NCBI GenBank assembly: GCA_026119855.1
Contig: JAOWBW010000025.1
Coordinates: 1,240,001-1,304,000, forward strand
Reading direction: 5' to 3'
Origin: Campanula takesimana
Taxonomy: Eukaryota > Streptophyta > Magnoliopsida > Asterales > Campanulaceae
DNA length: 64,000 nucleotides
Below are positions 1-10,256 of the stretch, in pieces. A program made the translations under genes and the position numbers. The notes below the pieces were generated by a model. That model saw only the letters and a list, made by a program, of their open reading frames with translations. It was not told where the DNA came from and ran no database searches. Positions within the stretch are counted from its first letter, which is position 1. The number at the start of each line of letters is the position of its first letter.

Positions 1-2244
1 TGAAAAGGTCTCATCATAGTCAACTCCATGAACTTGCCTATAACCTTTCGCTACAAGCCTAGCTTTGTAATTATGCACTTTTCCATCCATATTTGTCTTC
101 TTCTTGACGACCCATTTGCATCCTATGGTCTTTACACCTTCGGGTGCATCAATCAAGTTCCAAACTTGATTATCATGCATGGATTGGATTTTGGATTCCA
201 TGGCTCCAAGCCATTTGTCCAAATCAGGTGTAGACATCGCTTCTCTATAGGATGTAGGCTCGTCATTCTCAATGACTTCTACATTATTACTATCCGTCAC
301 GAGAAATACATATCTCTCGGGTTCAGATCGTATCCTACTAGATTTGCGAGTAACTTGTGTATCTTGAATGGGTTCCACAACTCCTGGTGAAACTTGTTCA
401 GGTTCCACCATCAGTTCAATATCATTTTCGGGTTCTCGAATCTCTTCGAGATTAATTTTACTCCCACTGATTCTTTTGGAGAGAAAATCTTTCTCTAGAT
501 AAGTACCATGGCGGGCAACAAACACTTTGTTGTCCGTTTTGTTGTAAAAATAATATTCTTTAGTTTCCTTAGGATAACCAACAAAAATACACTTGTCAGA
601 TTTGTGTGAAAGGTTATCAGAGACAAGTCTCTTCACAAACGCTTCACATCCCCAAATCTTCATGAAGGAAAGATTAGGCTTCTTTCCATTCCACATCTCA
701 TATGGAGTTTTTGGAACCGACTTAGTTGGAACATTATTTAGTGTGAGTGCAGCAGTTTCTAATGCATGTCCCCAAAAGGATAAAGGAAGATCAACTTGAC
801 TCATCATCGAGCGGACCATATCCAATAAAGTCCTATTTTTCCGCTCAGATACACCATTCCATTGTGGTGTTCCGGGTGGAGTTAATTGTGAAACAATTCC
901 ACAATCTTTAAGATGATCATCAAATTCTTGGCATAAATATTCTCCACCACGATCCGATCGAAGTGCTTTGATAGTTTTTCCAATTTGATTTTGTACTTTA
1001 TTTTGAAATATTCTAAATATCTCAAAAGATTCACTTTTGTTTTTCATCAAGTAGACATAGCCATATCTACTAAAATCATCGGTGAATGTAATGAAGTAAT
1101 TATATCCGCCATTATATCCGCCCCTTGCACTGCTACTTAATGGTCCATATACATCGGTAAGTATTAGTCTCAATAAGTCACTTGCCCTTTCACTACTCTT
1201 AGTAAAAGGTGTCTTTGTCATTTTTCCAAGTAAACACGACTCACAGGTTTCATACGATTCAAAATCATGTGATCCTAAAAGTCCGTCCCCATGGAGTTTT
1301 GAGATACGCTTCTCATTAATATGACCAAGACGGCAGTGCCACAAATAAGTATGATTTTCATCATTATGTTTGGATTTCTTATTTATGTGATAAATATTAT
1401 CATTATTTCCACTTTCAACATCAAGAACATAAAGGCCATTAAATGAATTTGCAATACCATAAAGCATATCATTTAAATAAATAGAAAACTTCTTATTTTC
1501 AATAAGAAATTTATAACCTTCATTATCCAAACAAGAAATTGAAATAATATTCCTACTTAAATCCGGAACATAGTAACAACAGTTCAAAACAAGAACTAAA
1601 CCACTAGGTAGATAAGTTCCTACGGCTAATGCAGCAACTCTTGCTCCATTCCCCACACGTAGGTCTACCACTCCGTCATTAAGAGTCCTTCTATTCTTTA
1701 GTCCCTGCACATTTAAACAAATGTGAGATCCACATCCGGTATCCAATACCCAGGTACTAGAAGTAGAAAGTAAAATGTCTATCACATAGATACCTGAAGT
1801 AGAAGTAGCATTCTTATTGCTCTTCTTCTTCTTCTTCTTCTTCTTCTTCTTCTTCTTTTCTTCCTCTATGTAAGCCTTGCAGTTTCTCTTCCAATGACCA
1901 ATCTCATTGCAATGGAAGCAAATCGCATCCTTTTGGGAATCCGCTTTTGGAACATTAGTCTTGGCAACGTTTGCCTTACTAATTTTGGGTTTGGCAGCCT
2001 TTGCCTTACTTTTTTCTTTGGCAACTTTGGGTCCCTTTCCAGAATTCACTAATAGCACAGGAGGGGCTTTATGAATGATTTTCTTTTCAGCAGTTTTAAG
2101 CATCTGATGCAACTCTAACAAAGTCTTAGTCATTCCATGCATGTTAAAGTTCATGACGAAATGATTATAACACTTAGGCAATGAGTTAAGAATCATGTCT
2201 GTAGCCAACTCAAGAGATATAGGATGACCCATCTCTCCAAGTGC
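1..2244 (-). CDS. Copia Pol: knuckle, protease, integrase, RT start (open, partial)
   Basis: The frame with codons ending at plus positions 1, 4, 7... has no stop from about 2244 to base 1 (about 745 codons). In order it shows: the rest of Gag; a CCHC zinc knuckle CFHCNEIGHWKRNC at about 1879-1920; a poly-lysine run from a (CTT)n tract at 1819-1858; an aspartic protease with the catalytic DTG at about 1735-1743; the GAG-pre-integrase block with an H-x-H and C-x-x-C zinc site at about 1205-1345; and an integrase core with Asp near 1157, Asp near 955 and Glu near 845 (NGVSERKNRT). The RT begins with KARLVAKGYRQVHGVDYDET at 1-60. It copies element RNA and inserts the cDNA. Absence of stops suggests a recent insertion, but most of RT and all of RNase H are not visible. 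Confidence 0.9.
1819..1858. repeat. (CTT)n microsatellite inside copia pol
   Basis: A run of about a dozen CTT triplets. It is in frame in the minus-strand Pol and encodes a lysine tract between the CCHC knuckle and the protease. Triplet slippage here would keep the frame open, so length changes are tolerated. Confidence 0.9.
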
Positions 2245-2684
2245 TCAAAGTGGCCCTTCATTCTCAAGACTTGAGGGCTGACTGACTGACCTTCAGTCAT
2301 CTTGCATGCCATTATCACAGTGATAGTGTCATACATCTCCTGCCTAGCTTGCTCTTGAAACATCTCTTTCAATTGTTCACCTATCTTATAAGCATTCAAG
2401 TGTTCAAGATTCTTTTGGAGCTCAGAACACATAGTGCTAAGCATGAAACCAGTGACATCACGAGAATCATTGACATGTTTCTTGTGAACATCATTGTCTG
2501 CCCTAGGCGCATTTGCAGCAGGTTCCTCTGGAATAGGAGCCTCGAGAATGTACAATTTATCTTCTTTCCTTAGAACTATTCTTAGGCTTCGGATCCAATC
2601 CGTGAAGTTAGTACCATTCTCTTGAAGCTTCTCCTTCTCAAGGAGTGATTGCAATGATAAGATTTGTGTGTTATTTTGTGCCAT
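2193..2684 (-). CDS. Copia Gag N-terminal region, frameshifted
   Basis: The start of the copia polyprotein, reading MAQNNTQILSLQS and then a G-x-NF-x-DW-x-RSLRIVL block typical of copia Gag (UBN2/DUF4219 type). It would form the capsid of the cytoplasmic virus-like particle. The ATG at 2684 is chosen because it is the first in the frame and the family motif follows it. The frame runs into a stop at 2193-2195, but the family similarity continues in another frame from about 2240 leftwards. A single-base deletion near 2235-2245 therefore splits gag from the rest of the polyprotein. Codons on both sides otherwise look intact. Confidence 0.85.
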   Translation of the reverse strand: MAQNNTQILSLQSLLEKEKLQENGTNFTDWIRSLRIVLRKEDKLYILEAPIPEEPAANAPRADNDVHKKHVNDSRDVTGFMLSTMCSELQKNLEHLNAYKIGEQLKEMFQEQARQEMYDTITVIMACKMTEGQSVSPQVLRMKGHFEHLERWVILYLLSWLQT

Positions 2685-4276
2685 TTATCTACAATTTTAT
2701 GCAAAACATTTTAAATGTATACGTACCACGTTTCATAAAGAGACAAAATGTATTTCTAAAATACTCCCACTAAATTATATAACATTCTAATACAAATAAA
2801 TGTACTATATAATTTTGATAGGCTAAGATCCAACATTATTTTTAATTTTATGTCCGCGATGGCAAGATGCATAAAACTAAATTAATAAGGTAGACAATTC
2901 TTGTCAATCATATCTTATATGACTCTTAGATATTTTATGAGATTGTTTGGACATCCAATGTCAAAAGCATGTTTTAATCTCATCTGTGCCTTAGGCTCAA
3001 AACTGTTTTGATAGCCTAATTAAGTCAAACCATTTTAAACGTATAGAAAACTCTGATTCACTCATCTTGTTCACTACGAAGATAGAATCAATGCACCTCC
3101 CGAGGGTTAGAGCGCGCATAAAAACTACCTATGTAAGTGTTTTAATCATGGATTGGCACTTGACTTAAATTTTATTATGAAGGTTCAACACATATAGCAT
3201 GGCAACATATTTATACGCACATAATATAAACATGTAAAGCATCGGTTAATTCACTTAATTAATCTCATTAATTAATGCATGACCTTATGCGATTAAGTTG
3301 CAAAAGTTTATTGGGATAAATTTTAAAACTTTGAATTTTCGAATTTTCTTAAAATCCAATTTTAAGGTTTTCAAGATTCCTTTAATCTGGAGAAATTCAT
3401 ATAGTTGAAGCTCATATGAAATATCTTAATTGAGAGATCGATTGTGCGATCGAAATTAAGCTTAAAGCTTCCACAATTTCGTTCCAAATTTAGAAACATG
3501 CAGAAACAATCTTTTCGGAAAGTAACTCGATTCTAAATTCTTTCATCTCATCAATTTTATGAATTTGACCGTTCAAATTTAGAAACATGCAGGAACAATC
3601 TTGTAAGGTCGAAACTAAGCCAATGGCATCCACAATCCCTTACAGAAAGTAATTCGATTCTAAAATTTTGGGTCTTATTCAAGTATGACTTTGACTTTGA
3701 ATTTTGTCTTTAGAAAACATGGTTTCTAAAACTAGTCATCTAACAAACAAATTCAATCCAAAGTAATTTTGAACTTGAAATTAATTTCAGGAAACATGGT
3801 TTCTAAAACCAGCCATCTGACAATTAAATTCAAAAAAAAATATTTACCCATGCGTTTCCGAAACACATCCAAGAACAATCCACATGGCTTGAATTCTCCA
3901 AGAATTTGGCCAGCCCATGTGCCACGTTCTTGACCAGATTTTAAGTCTCAAAATTCAACCTTTAAATTGCTTTTCCATATTCAATAAGGATTTGGTGTTC
4001 ATGACGATCGAATCATCATGCTCATTAAAACCCTAGAATAACCATTATTCTTGAATCGAAGATTATCAACATATTAACCAAAATTAAAATTCAACAATCT
4101 TTATGGAAATCAATGACGCAAATAAACAAATTATGATCATCATAAATTTTTGCATAAGCATGATTCATCAATCATCAAGAAATCACATAACAATCATGAA
4201 TCTAAATTTTATCATGGCAAAACATATAATCTAATTATATAATTATCATGATAGAATTAAAATAACCATGATAAAC
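2685..4276 (-). other. COP1 untranslated leader, no gene seen
   Basis: AT-rich sequence between the PBS and gag ATG. I see no ORF of note. It contains two local imperfect duplications: blocks around TTTAGAAACATGCAG at about 3487-3660, and blocks around AAACATGGTTTCTAAAAC at about 3712-3830. The motif ACTCCCACTAAATTATA near 2762 recurs at about 20813 in COP2, which shows that the two elements are related. Confidence 0.7.
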
Positions 4277-4292
4277 GCGGCTCTGATACCAC
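4277..4292 (-). other. COP1 primer-binding site (initiator tRNA-Met type)
   Basis: On the minus strand the LTR is followed directly by GTGGTATCAGAGCCGC. TGGTATCAGAGC is the usual plant copia PBS complementary to the 3' end of initiator tRNA-Met. It fixes the orientation of the element and the inner edge of the LTR. Confidence 0.93.
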
Positions 4293-4743
4293 TGTTGGGT
4301 TTTGAAAAATATTACGCAACGGAAAGATCAAACCCAAAGCCTAGATCCATTCAAGATGATTAAATTAATTCAAAAGTAAATTTAGATTACTAACCGTAGG
4401 GATGCTTTAAAATTTTCGGATCCTTTGAATCTCCTTGCTTGTGTTCTTCGTGTTCTTCAAATCACGATTGCAAACTTGAAGGAATTGAGATCAATCCCGT
4501 CTATTGGTATCCACATGTTGAACGAACTCAAGAACGCTTCTTGATTAGATTGCTAGATCTAGACTTGAAACCTTGAAGAAACTATTTCTTCCATGGAATT
4601 ACTTTGCCACACAAAATTATTGAGTTTTTATGATTCCAAATCACAAAACCAATAACCCTCTATCACTATATGTTATTCTCTCTCAAACAAAGAGTTTTTG
4701 ATTTCCAAAATCAAGGTGCAAGGTTGTGAAACCCGGATGCCTC

Positions 4744-4751
4744 ATTATATA
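4744..4751 (-). promoter_or_regulatory. TATA box of COP1 LTR
   Basis: TATATAAT on the minus strand, 88 bp downstream of the palindrome block in the sense of the element and about 460 bp before the PBS. It is the likely core promoter for COP1 genomic RNA. Confidence 0.6.
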
Positions 4752-4838
4752 GTGAATAGAGATTTAATTTTGGTAGGTTTTGGACCGCTTTTCGTACAAG
4801 AAAAGCAAAACTGCCAAAATTAATGTCGGTGGCGAACA

Positions 4839-4924
4839 TGGCCACGTGGCCATGATTTCTCTCTTAGGCAATGTTGGCCGCGTGGCCACTTCTTGACCTG
4901 AAGTCAAAAGTGGCCGCTTGGCCA
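4839..4924. repeat. Three 14-bp palindromes at 36-bp period in COP1 LTR
   Basis: TGGCCACGTGGCCA at 4839-4852 (perfect, with a G-box CACGTG centre), TGGCCGCGTGGCCA at 4875-4888 and TGGCCGCTTGGCCA at 4911-4924. Start-to-start spacing is exactly 36 bp. In the sense of the element the middle copy reads TGGCCACGCGGCCA, identical to the copies in the unrelated TRG1 LTRs, which also have a 36-bp period. Confidence 0.93.
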
Positions 4925-5857
4925 TTATTTCCATTGTAATTTTTCAAGCCTTTTAATTCGTTCTTTGTGTGTGACCCAATAGGATTATATTAAGTTGGCA
5001 ACGAGTACAAAATACATTTGTACTCGTAAATCATGAGAGGACTCTAGCAAGACATCATAACTACCCAATTAATATAACTTTGTCAAAGTTCGCGAATCCA
5101 TTATAATTTGTATATCACAATCCTTTTGCCAACTATGTCATTAAACATAAGCCACAGTCCAATGGTCAACTTAAATTTGTTCAATACTTTCTCGATATCC
5201 GAATATGTTGATAAATCAAATGCAATTAATATCATTAATTAATTTGGGTTCGGCCAAACACTTTCATCAACATCATTCATCGAGAGGCCTAAAGCTTTGA
5301 CATCTCTCCTTTTAGAGTGACAAATCCATTCTTGACTTATTACTCTTCCCTACTTGATTCCGATCATGCCAATCACACCCCTTATGATTACCCGATTAAA
5401 GGTAACGTTAGAATGAGACAAACATAATGTTCACCAAGTGGAAGACTGTAATAATCTCATGTCTAAGGATATCAATGATAGTAACTATATGAGATTTATA
5501 TATATGACTATAGACCATGACATAAATATCATAGGCGGGTCATGTCTAGTATACATCTCACAACATATACCCATAAGTCTGATTTGTATCTTATACATAT
5601 AATCATCTCATGATTATTAATCAGCCCTTATACTAGTTTCTATAATAGCCCACTAGGGACGGGATTATATGAATAAACATGTACCAGTAATAATTGAAAT
5701 ATATCTTTATATAATGAAATAAATAGCATAAACATCGTAAATAATAATGTGCCTAGGGCATACACACCAACAGTGTAATCCTAGAGGGCCACACACGAAT
5801 AGAACGAATCCTAAAGGATTGAATTGGAATTATGGAAAATATTAGTCTTTCTGGACT

Positions 5858-6068
5858 GGCACGACCATGCTGATTATTGAGCACGACCGTGCCAATAATC
5901 AATAATCGGCAGGTGGGACGGATGGCTCGACCCATTTGGCACGATCATGCTGGTTATGAAGCACGACTGTGCCGATTATAAAGCACGACCGTGCCAATAA
6001 TCAAAAAAAGGGATGCCAGGCTCGTAACCATTGGCACGACCATGCCAGTTATAGGGCACGACCGTACC
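5858..6068. repeat. Seven quasi-palindromes of GGCACGACCGTGCC type
   Basis: 14-mers at 5858, 5880, 5938, 5960, 5982, 6033 and 6055. Members of each group are 22 bp apart. The typical form is (A/G)GCACGACCGTGCC. The block sits 86 bp upstream of the TATA box of the same LTR. Confidence 0.9.
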
Positions 6069-6153
6069 AGTGCTGCTTGTACAGAAAGTTGTTTCCTTAA
6101 TTGGGTGACGGGATTTAGGAATCCTAGGTCCTTAAGGGTTAAGGACTATGACC

Positions 6154-6160
6154 TATATAA
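6154..6160 (+). promoter_or_regulatory. TATA box of truncated copia LTR
   Basis: TATATAA on the plus strand, directly downstream of the palindrome cluster. Spacing matches that in COP1, COP2 and the solo LTR. Confidence 0.55.
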
Positions 6161-6571
6161 AGTCTTTTTCACCAGCCATTAAGGTTAATTAACCTAATTC
6201 ATTGAGAGAACAATATTCTTGAATAGTGATTTGGAATCTAAGATCAAGAATTCATAATTCCATGTAGTCAATATAATTGTGAATGTGTGTTTCATAATTT
6301 TGGTCTAGCAACCAAGATCAAGTGCTCTTGATATTCGTTCGAGGTGTGGATACCGCTAGAGGGTGAAGCTTATCATCTTCGAAGTTCGTGTTCTTGCTTT
6401 CTCCATGATCAAGCTTCAAGTCTCCACCAAGATCAAAGGCTAAAACTCAAAGGCATCAAGGGTTAGTATTCTAGTATTTGATATAATCATATGAACGGAT
6501 CTATGGCTTTGGGTTTCATGAAAAATTTTAAATGCTTAATTCCGCTGCGCATGTTACTACGAAACCCAACA

Positions 6572-6878
6572 AGTAAAACTACGAACATGAAGGATAAACT
6601 TCGGGCTGTAAAAGAAGGGCTTCAACAGGATATTAATAGGAATATTCTTGGGCTCCATGTTCAAACTGGCTCGCAAGTGGCATTCAATTTGTTATGAAGG
6701 GGTAAGGGGAGCCTGGCTTCATCCTTATGGGGCCTCATTTGACTGTGTCTTCCTTTTCAACAAGTTTAGAAGAATCTGGTCTCTTTTGCTCATAGGGAGG
6801 CTAATGGAGTGGCTAATAGCTTACCTAAGGCGGCAACATTTTACGTGTTTGTGCAACAATCTTTTGTATCAACACCCT
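6572..6878 (+). pseudogene. LINE-type RNase H (RVT_3) remnant
   Basis: Reading across frames, 6590-6697 gives an RNase H-like block (LRAVKEGLQQDIN ... GLHVQTGSQVAFNLL). 6760-6860 gives the typical C-terminal REANGVANSL block, partly in another frame. Such domains end the second ORF of plant non-LTR retrotransposons. The usual catalytic Asp in the T-D-S motif is Gly here (QTGSQ), and there are frameshifts. It is a short non-functional scrap between two copia LTRs. It could instead derive from a free-standing RVT_3 gene. Confidence 0.55.
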
Positions 6879-7276
6879 GTTGGGTTTTGTGCAATCATGC
6901 ACAGCGAAAGAATAACATAAAAAACCCAATAGCCTAGATCCGTTATGAACAATAATTCATAATATGAAGATGAAAGAAACTAACCCTTGTAGATCGATAT
7001 GCAAAACCTTGGATTAAGACGCTAAGAGAAACGCCCTCTACCGGTGATCCACACATCGAACGGATTCAAGAACACCTTCTTGAACTTGACTGTTAGGTCC
7101 TTCGGATTGAAAAACTATGTTGAACGATTCTTCAATTGCTCCTAATAATTATTATGGTTTGATAATTGGGATTATTCAAACCTAATAACCCTAGTATATT
7201 ATGTGATTAATCTTTCTCCAAGAAAGTGTTTGGAATTGATCAAATCAACATTGGGAAACTATTCCCGGCTGCACAC

Positions 7277-7285
7277 ATTATATAC
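7277..7285 (-). promoter_or_regulatory. TATA box of COP2 LTR
   Basis: GTATATAAT on the minus strand, 81 bp downstream (element sense) of the palindromes at 7366-7417. Same architecture as COP1. Confidence 0.55.
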
Positions 7286-7365
7286 AAGCGGTTTCCAAAA
7301 CCCTTTAGGACTTAGGTCTTCTTGTCCAACAAGAATTGACTTAAAATAAACTGGTTTACCAGGGG

Positions 7366-7417
7366 GAGCTGTACGACAGAATCCCAGCCGAGTGGATCCA
7401 ATACAGCCGTACGGCTG
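7366..7417. repeat. Three 14-mers at 19-bp period in COP2 LTR
   Basis: GAGCTGTACGACAG at 7366, CAGCCGAGTGGATC at 7385 and the perfect palindrome CAGCCGTACGGCTG at 7404-7417. The first two are decayed versions of the third. Confidence 0.85.
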
Positions 7418-8035
7418 CCCCTGTCAGTTTCCTCATTTTTTGCTCTTTTTAATTATCCGTTATGCGTGTGTGACCTTATAGGATTATACTAAGTTGACAA
7501 CGAGTCCAAACCATTCAAACCTCATAAGTCATAAGCGGACTCTAGCAAGCCATTATGACTACCCAATTAGTATAACTTTGAAATCCAAAGTTTCCTAAAT
7601 AGAACATATCACAATCTCTTTGTCACGTGATATCATATTAGACATAAGTCATGGTCCACATCAACTTATGTTTTCCAATGCTTTCTCGATCTTGAGGGAT
7701 TGATATGAGCAAATGATATTGATCTCATCAATTCATTTGGGCATGGCCATGCACTATCATCAATCTTGCTCATTGAGTGGCCAAGCAGATATCTCTCTTG
7801 AGAGAGGGACAAATCCCATCTTGACATATCATTCTTACCTACAAGAATCCGATTATGCCAATCATAGCCTTTATAACCACCCGGTTAAGGGTAGCGTTTT
7901 GAGTATGTCAAACATAATGTTCATCATGTGGAAGACCATGATAATATCAGATCTAAAGATATCAAATGATATAACTATTATGAGATTTAATTATGACATA
8001 TGACCATGACATAAATCTTATAACAGGTTAGTCCA

Positions 8036-8040
8036 GTATT
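8036..8040 (+). repeat. TEK1 target site duplication, left copy (GTATT)
   Basis: GTATT abuts the TEK1 5' LTR and is repeated at 16858-16862. Removing TEK1 and one copy restores the COP2 LTR sequence seen in the solo LTR near 58970. Confidence 0.95.
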
Positions 8041-10136
8041 TGTCACGACCCAAAAACTAGGCTCTATTTTATTAGTAATAAATAATTATTATTTATTTAT
8101 TTGCTTGTTTATTTATTTAAATTATTATTTATTTAAATAATTATGTGTGCATTTTATGTGTTATAATATTTATGCTTAAGCATTTTATTTGGGTTATTTG
8201 GGTTAGTGTAGTATTGTTGGGTCTTAATTGTTAGTAGGGAGTGTAGAAATTGTGTGTAGTGTAGTGGAGGGGGCCTAAGTGTAAATCTTTTAAATCATTT
8301 CCCTACTCCCTCCCTACTCCTTCCCTTCTCCCTCATACACTCCACCTCCCTCATCATCTTCCCAGCACACCTCTCCCTCTCTCTCCACTTTGGGTAAGTT
8401 TCTTCTCTCTTCATTTTCTTCCTCTTCCTCTCATAATCTCTCATTTCTTAAAACGTGAAATGTGTTTAGATCGTCGATAGGATCGCGTAGAACCAAAAAG
8501 AATCGAATTCCATCAACTTTGAGAAAATCCAAGTAAGTTACTTTTCCCCCATTCTGATGTTAAAATGTTCATATCATGTTCATATAATGCTTTTGTTATT
8601 ATATTTGAAGTTGGGATGAGGTTGCAATTTATTTGGAATTTATTTGGGTTTTTGGTCAAAAATGGTGATTTATGAATGTTGGGTTTGATTCTTGATTTTG
8701 GTTGTTAAAAGTTGTTATATGAGTTCTCTTAGACCCATAAGTTGCTCTAGTACCTTAGTATGCTAGTTAAGAGTGTTGGATTTTGGTTGAAATGTGTTTT
8801 GGTATGAAAATGGAAGAACCCATTTCTTCCTTCCCGAATTTCAGCAGTTCAGAAGATTGGGCGACCGCCCAAAAATGTCTGGGCGACCGCACATCTATCT
8901 GAAAGCTTTTGTTCTTGTTTGAGGGCTTGTTTGGGCGACCGCACAGTCCCTTTTGGCGGCCGCACAGAACATCTGAAAGTTTTCATTTGTTGGTTTGTGT
9001 GATTGAAGAATGCGTTTTCGTCTAAGTCTTGGGTGTCCTTCTAGTTGACCTTAGTGAACATTGTAGTACACTCTAGTGATAGAATTGGGTCCTTTGTGAT
9101 GAAGTTTGTGATGGAAATTGATTAAGTGTTAATTGAGATTATTGGAACACTTTAATTGTGTGTTGTTGGTTCATTTCACTTTCTTGGTGACTTCTTGGTA
9201 TGGTTCCCTACTTTGTAACCTTAAGTTGTTTATTTAAGCTAGTATTTATTACTTAGCAGTTATTTGAAAGCCCAGCTGGTATTTTGTGTGTGTTTGGGTG
9301 ATGCGAAATATTATGATGGCACGGCCAAGTCCATTGTGATGTTGACCATTGTTTTGCCCCATTATTACCCTCCTCCAGATTGGCCTTGGATGTGAGAAGA
9401 GCTAGCTCCTTTGTGTGCATTTTAGCTTTACTTGGAGCATGACTTTGTGGCATGTCTCCCGTCCCTTGTGACACTTCATTGGTTATTGGTTCCGGTACCG
9501 GGGATTTCTCTTCTGATTTAATGCTATTATGAAGATATTGATGGTTGATTATTGAAGCTGCGCAGCGATCCTTTATTTGGATGTACCGGTTTGGAAAACC
9601 TTGGCTATATCCTTTGTTATGTGTTTATTTCCGCTGCTATCTGTTATGTGATAACTGCTATGTGCTATCTCTGATTTATTATTGTATATTGCATCATAGC
9701 ATGTCATGTAGTTGCATTAGTAACTTATTGAGATTTATCTCACCCCCTTCCTTTTATCTTTGTTTTTCCTTAACCCCCCCCCCAGGTGCTAAGGATTAGT
9801 CTCGCTGATCACGAGAAAGAGGACGTCGAGTGTGGATACATTCTTTTGGGGAATGTTGTTATAGGTTGGTTTACATCATATAAATGTGTAACCTTTTTGG
9901 GATAGTTGTACCAATCAATGACGTCATTAAGAATTGTATATTTGTATTTTGTTGGGCATAAACTTGTGGAAGTTTATGATAGTTGTATTTGGTTTTTGTC
10001 AAACTTGGATTTGTAAAACTTTAGATCATCACCTTTTGGTATCAAATGGAATTTTTTACTTCTGTATTTTTGAGTTTTGGTCTTAAGTCGACGTCCAGCT
10101 CGCGGTCTCGGGCCCGCGGGGTCCGGGGTCGCGACA
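8041..10136 (+). repeat. TEK1 5' LTR (2096 bp)
   Basis: TGTCACGACCC to GTCGCGACA. It holds an AT-rich start, a CT-rich stretch resembling a plant 5' UTR (8285-8390), strong splice-donor-like GTAAGT at 8394 and 8533, palindromes at 8858-8966, a long C run ending CAG at 9785, a TGACGTCA palindrome near 9919 and a TATAAAT near 9879. The short apparent ORFs inside it look like chance frames repeated in both LTRs. Confidence 0.96.
8858..8966. repeat. Palindromic 14-mers of TGGGCGACCGCCCA type in TEK1 5' LTR
   Basis: Copies at 8858 (perfect apart from the central two bases), 8880, 8932 and 8954. They form two pairs, each 22 bp start to start. The fourth copy lacks one G here but has it in the 3' LTR. 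The second set is at about 15575-15683. Confidence 0.92.
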
Positions 10137-10137
10137 G

Positions 10138-10151
10138 TTGGTATAAGAGCC
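10138..10151 (+). other. TEK1 primer-binding site
   Basis: TTGGTATAAGAGCC begins 1 bp after the LTR. It is one base off the common TTGGTATCAGAGC form complementary to tRNA-Met, so the primer match is imperfect. Confidence 0.8.
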
Positions 10152-10256
10152 ATGGTTTGGCTCTAAGTATAAGTCTAGGTGGACTAGTATGACCTAGGAG
10201 GGTAGTAGTGTGCGGAGTGATTAACGGTTGGTGTTTTATGTAGGTAATTACTCGCA

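Larger units (their letters stand above)
1..5772 (-). mobile_element. COP1: Ty1/copia LTR-retrotransposon, partial at left edge
   Basis: A minus-strand copia element. From right to left it has a 5' LTR (4293-5772), a PBS (4277-4292), a 1.6-kb untranslated leader, gag (from 2684), a CCHC knuckle, protease, integrase and the very start of reverse transcriptase, which runs off base 1. Most of RT, the RNase H and the 3' LTR are outside the window. It lies next to a truncated plus-strand copia LTR (5773-6571) whose missing 5' part is probably beyond base 1, so COP1 probably inserted into that LTR. Coding is unusually clean: one frameshift and no stop in about 2.2 kb of pol. It is therefore likely a recent copy. 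The lineage within copia is not assigned. Confidence 0.93.
4293..5772 (-). repeat. COP1 5' LTR (1480 bp)
   Basis: Bounded by TGTTGG at 4293 and CCAACA at 5772 (inverted ends), with the PBS abutting its inner end. It shares its terminal block and the block around CACACAC...AGGATTATA with the COP2 LTR and the solo LTR at 57817. Read in its own sense it holds three GC-rich palindromes (4839-4924) followed by a TATA box at 4744-4751. The partner 3' LTR is off the left edge, so age cannot be estimated. Confidence 0.93.
5773..6571 (+). repeat. Truncated plus-strand copia LTR
   Basis: It ends CGAAACCCAACA at 6571, after a CCGCTGCGCATG block that is the reverse complement of the start of the other copia LTRs (compare 57817-57850). 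Its left end (ATCCTAGAGGGCCACACAC) matches an internal point of the same LTR family, so roughly the first half is missing. COP1 abuts it at 5772/5773. A TATA box (6154-6160) and a palindrome block (5858-6068) are present. No PBS follows, so it is a 3' or solo LTR. Confidence 0.8.

Noticed and set aside
28..799. Plus-strand ORFs over the copia pol
   Set aside because: They are antisense shadows of the open minus-strand Pol frame, which has a full set of copia motifs.
5858..6068. Regularly spaced short repeats resembling a CRISPR array
   Set aside because: The repeats are 14-bp palindromes with 8-bp spacers that are near-identical, inside a plant LTR with a TATA box. No cas genes, and the wrong kind of genome.
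9253..9474. Short minus-strand ORF conserved in both TEK1 LTRs
   Set aside because: Conservation follows from LTR identity. No family motif or expression signal.
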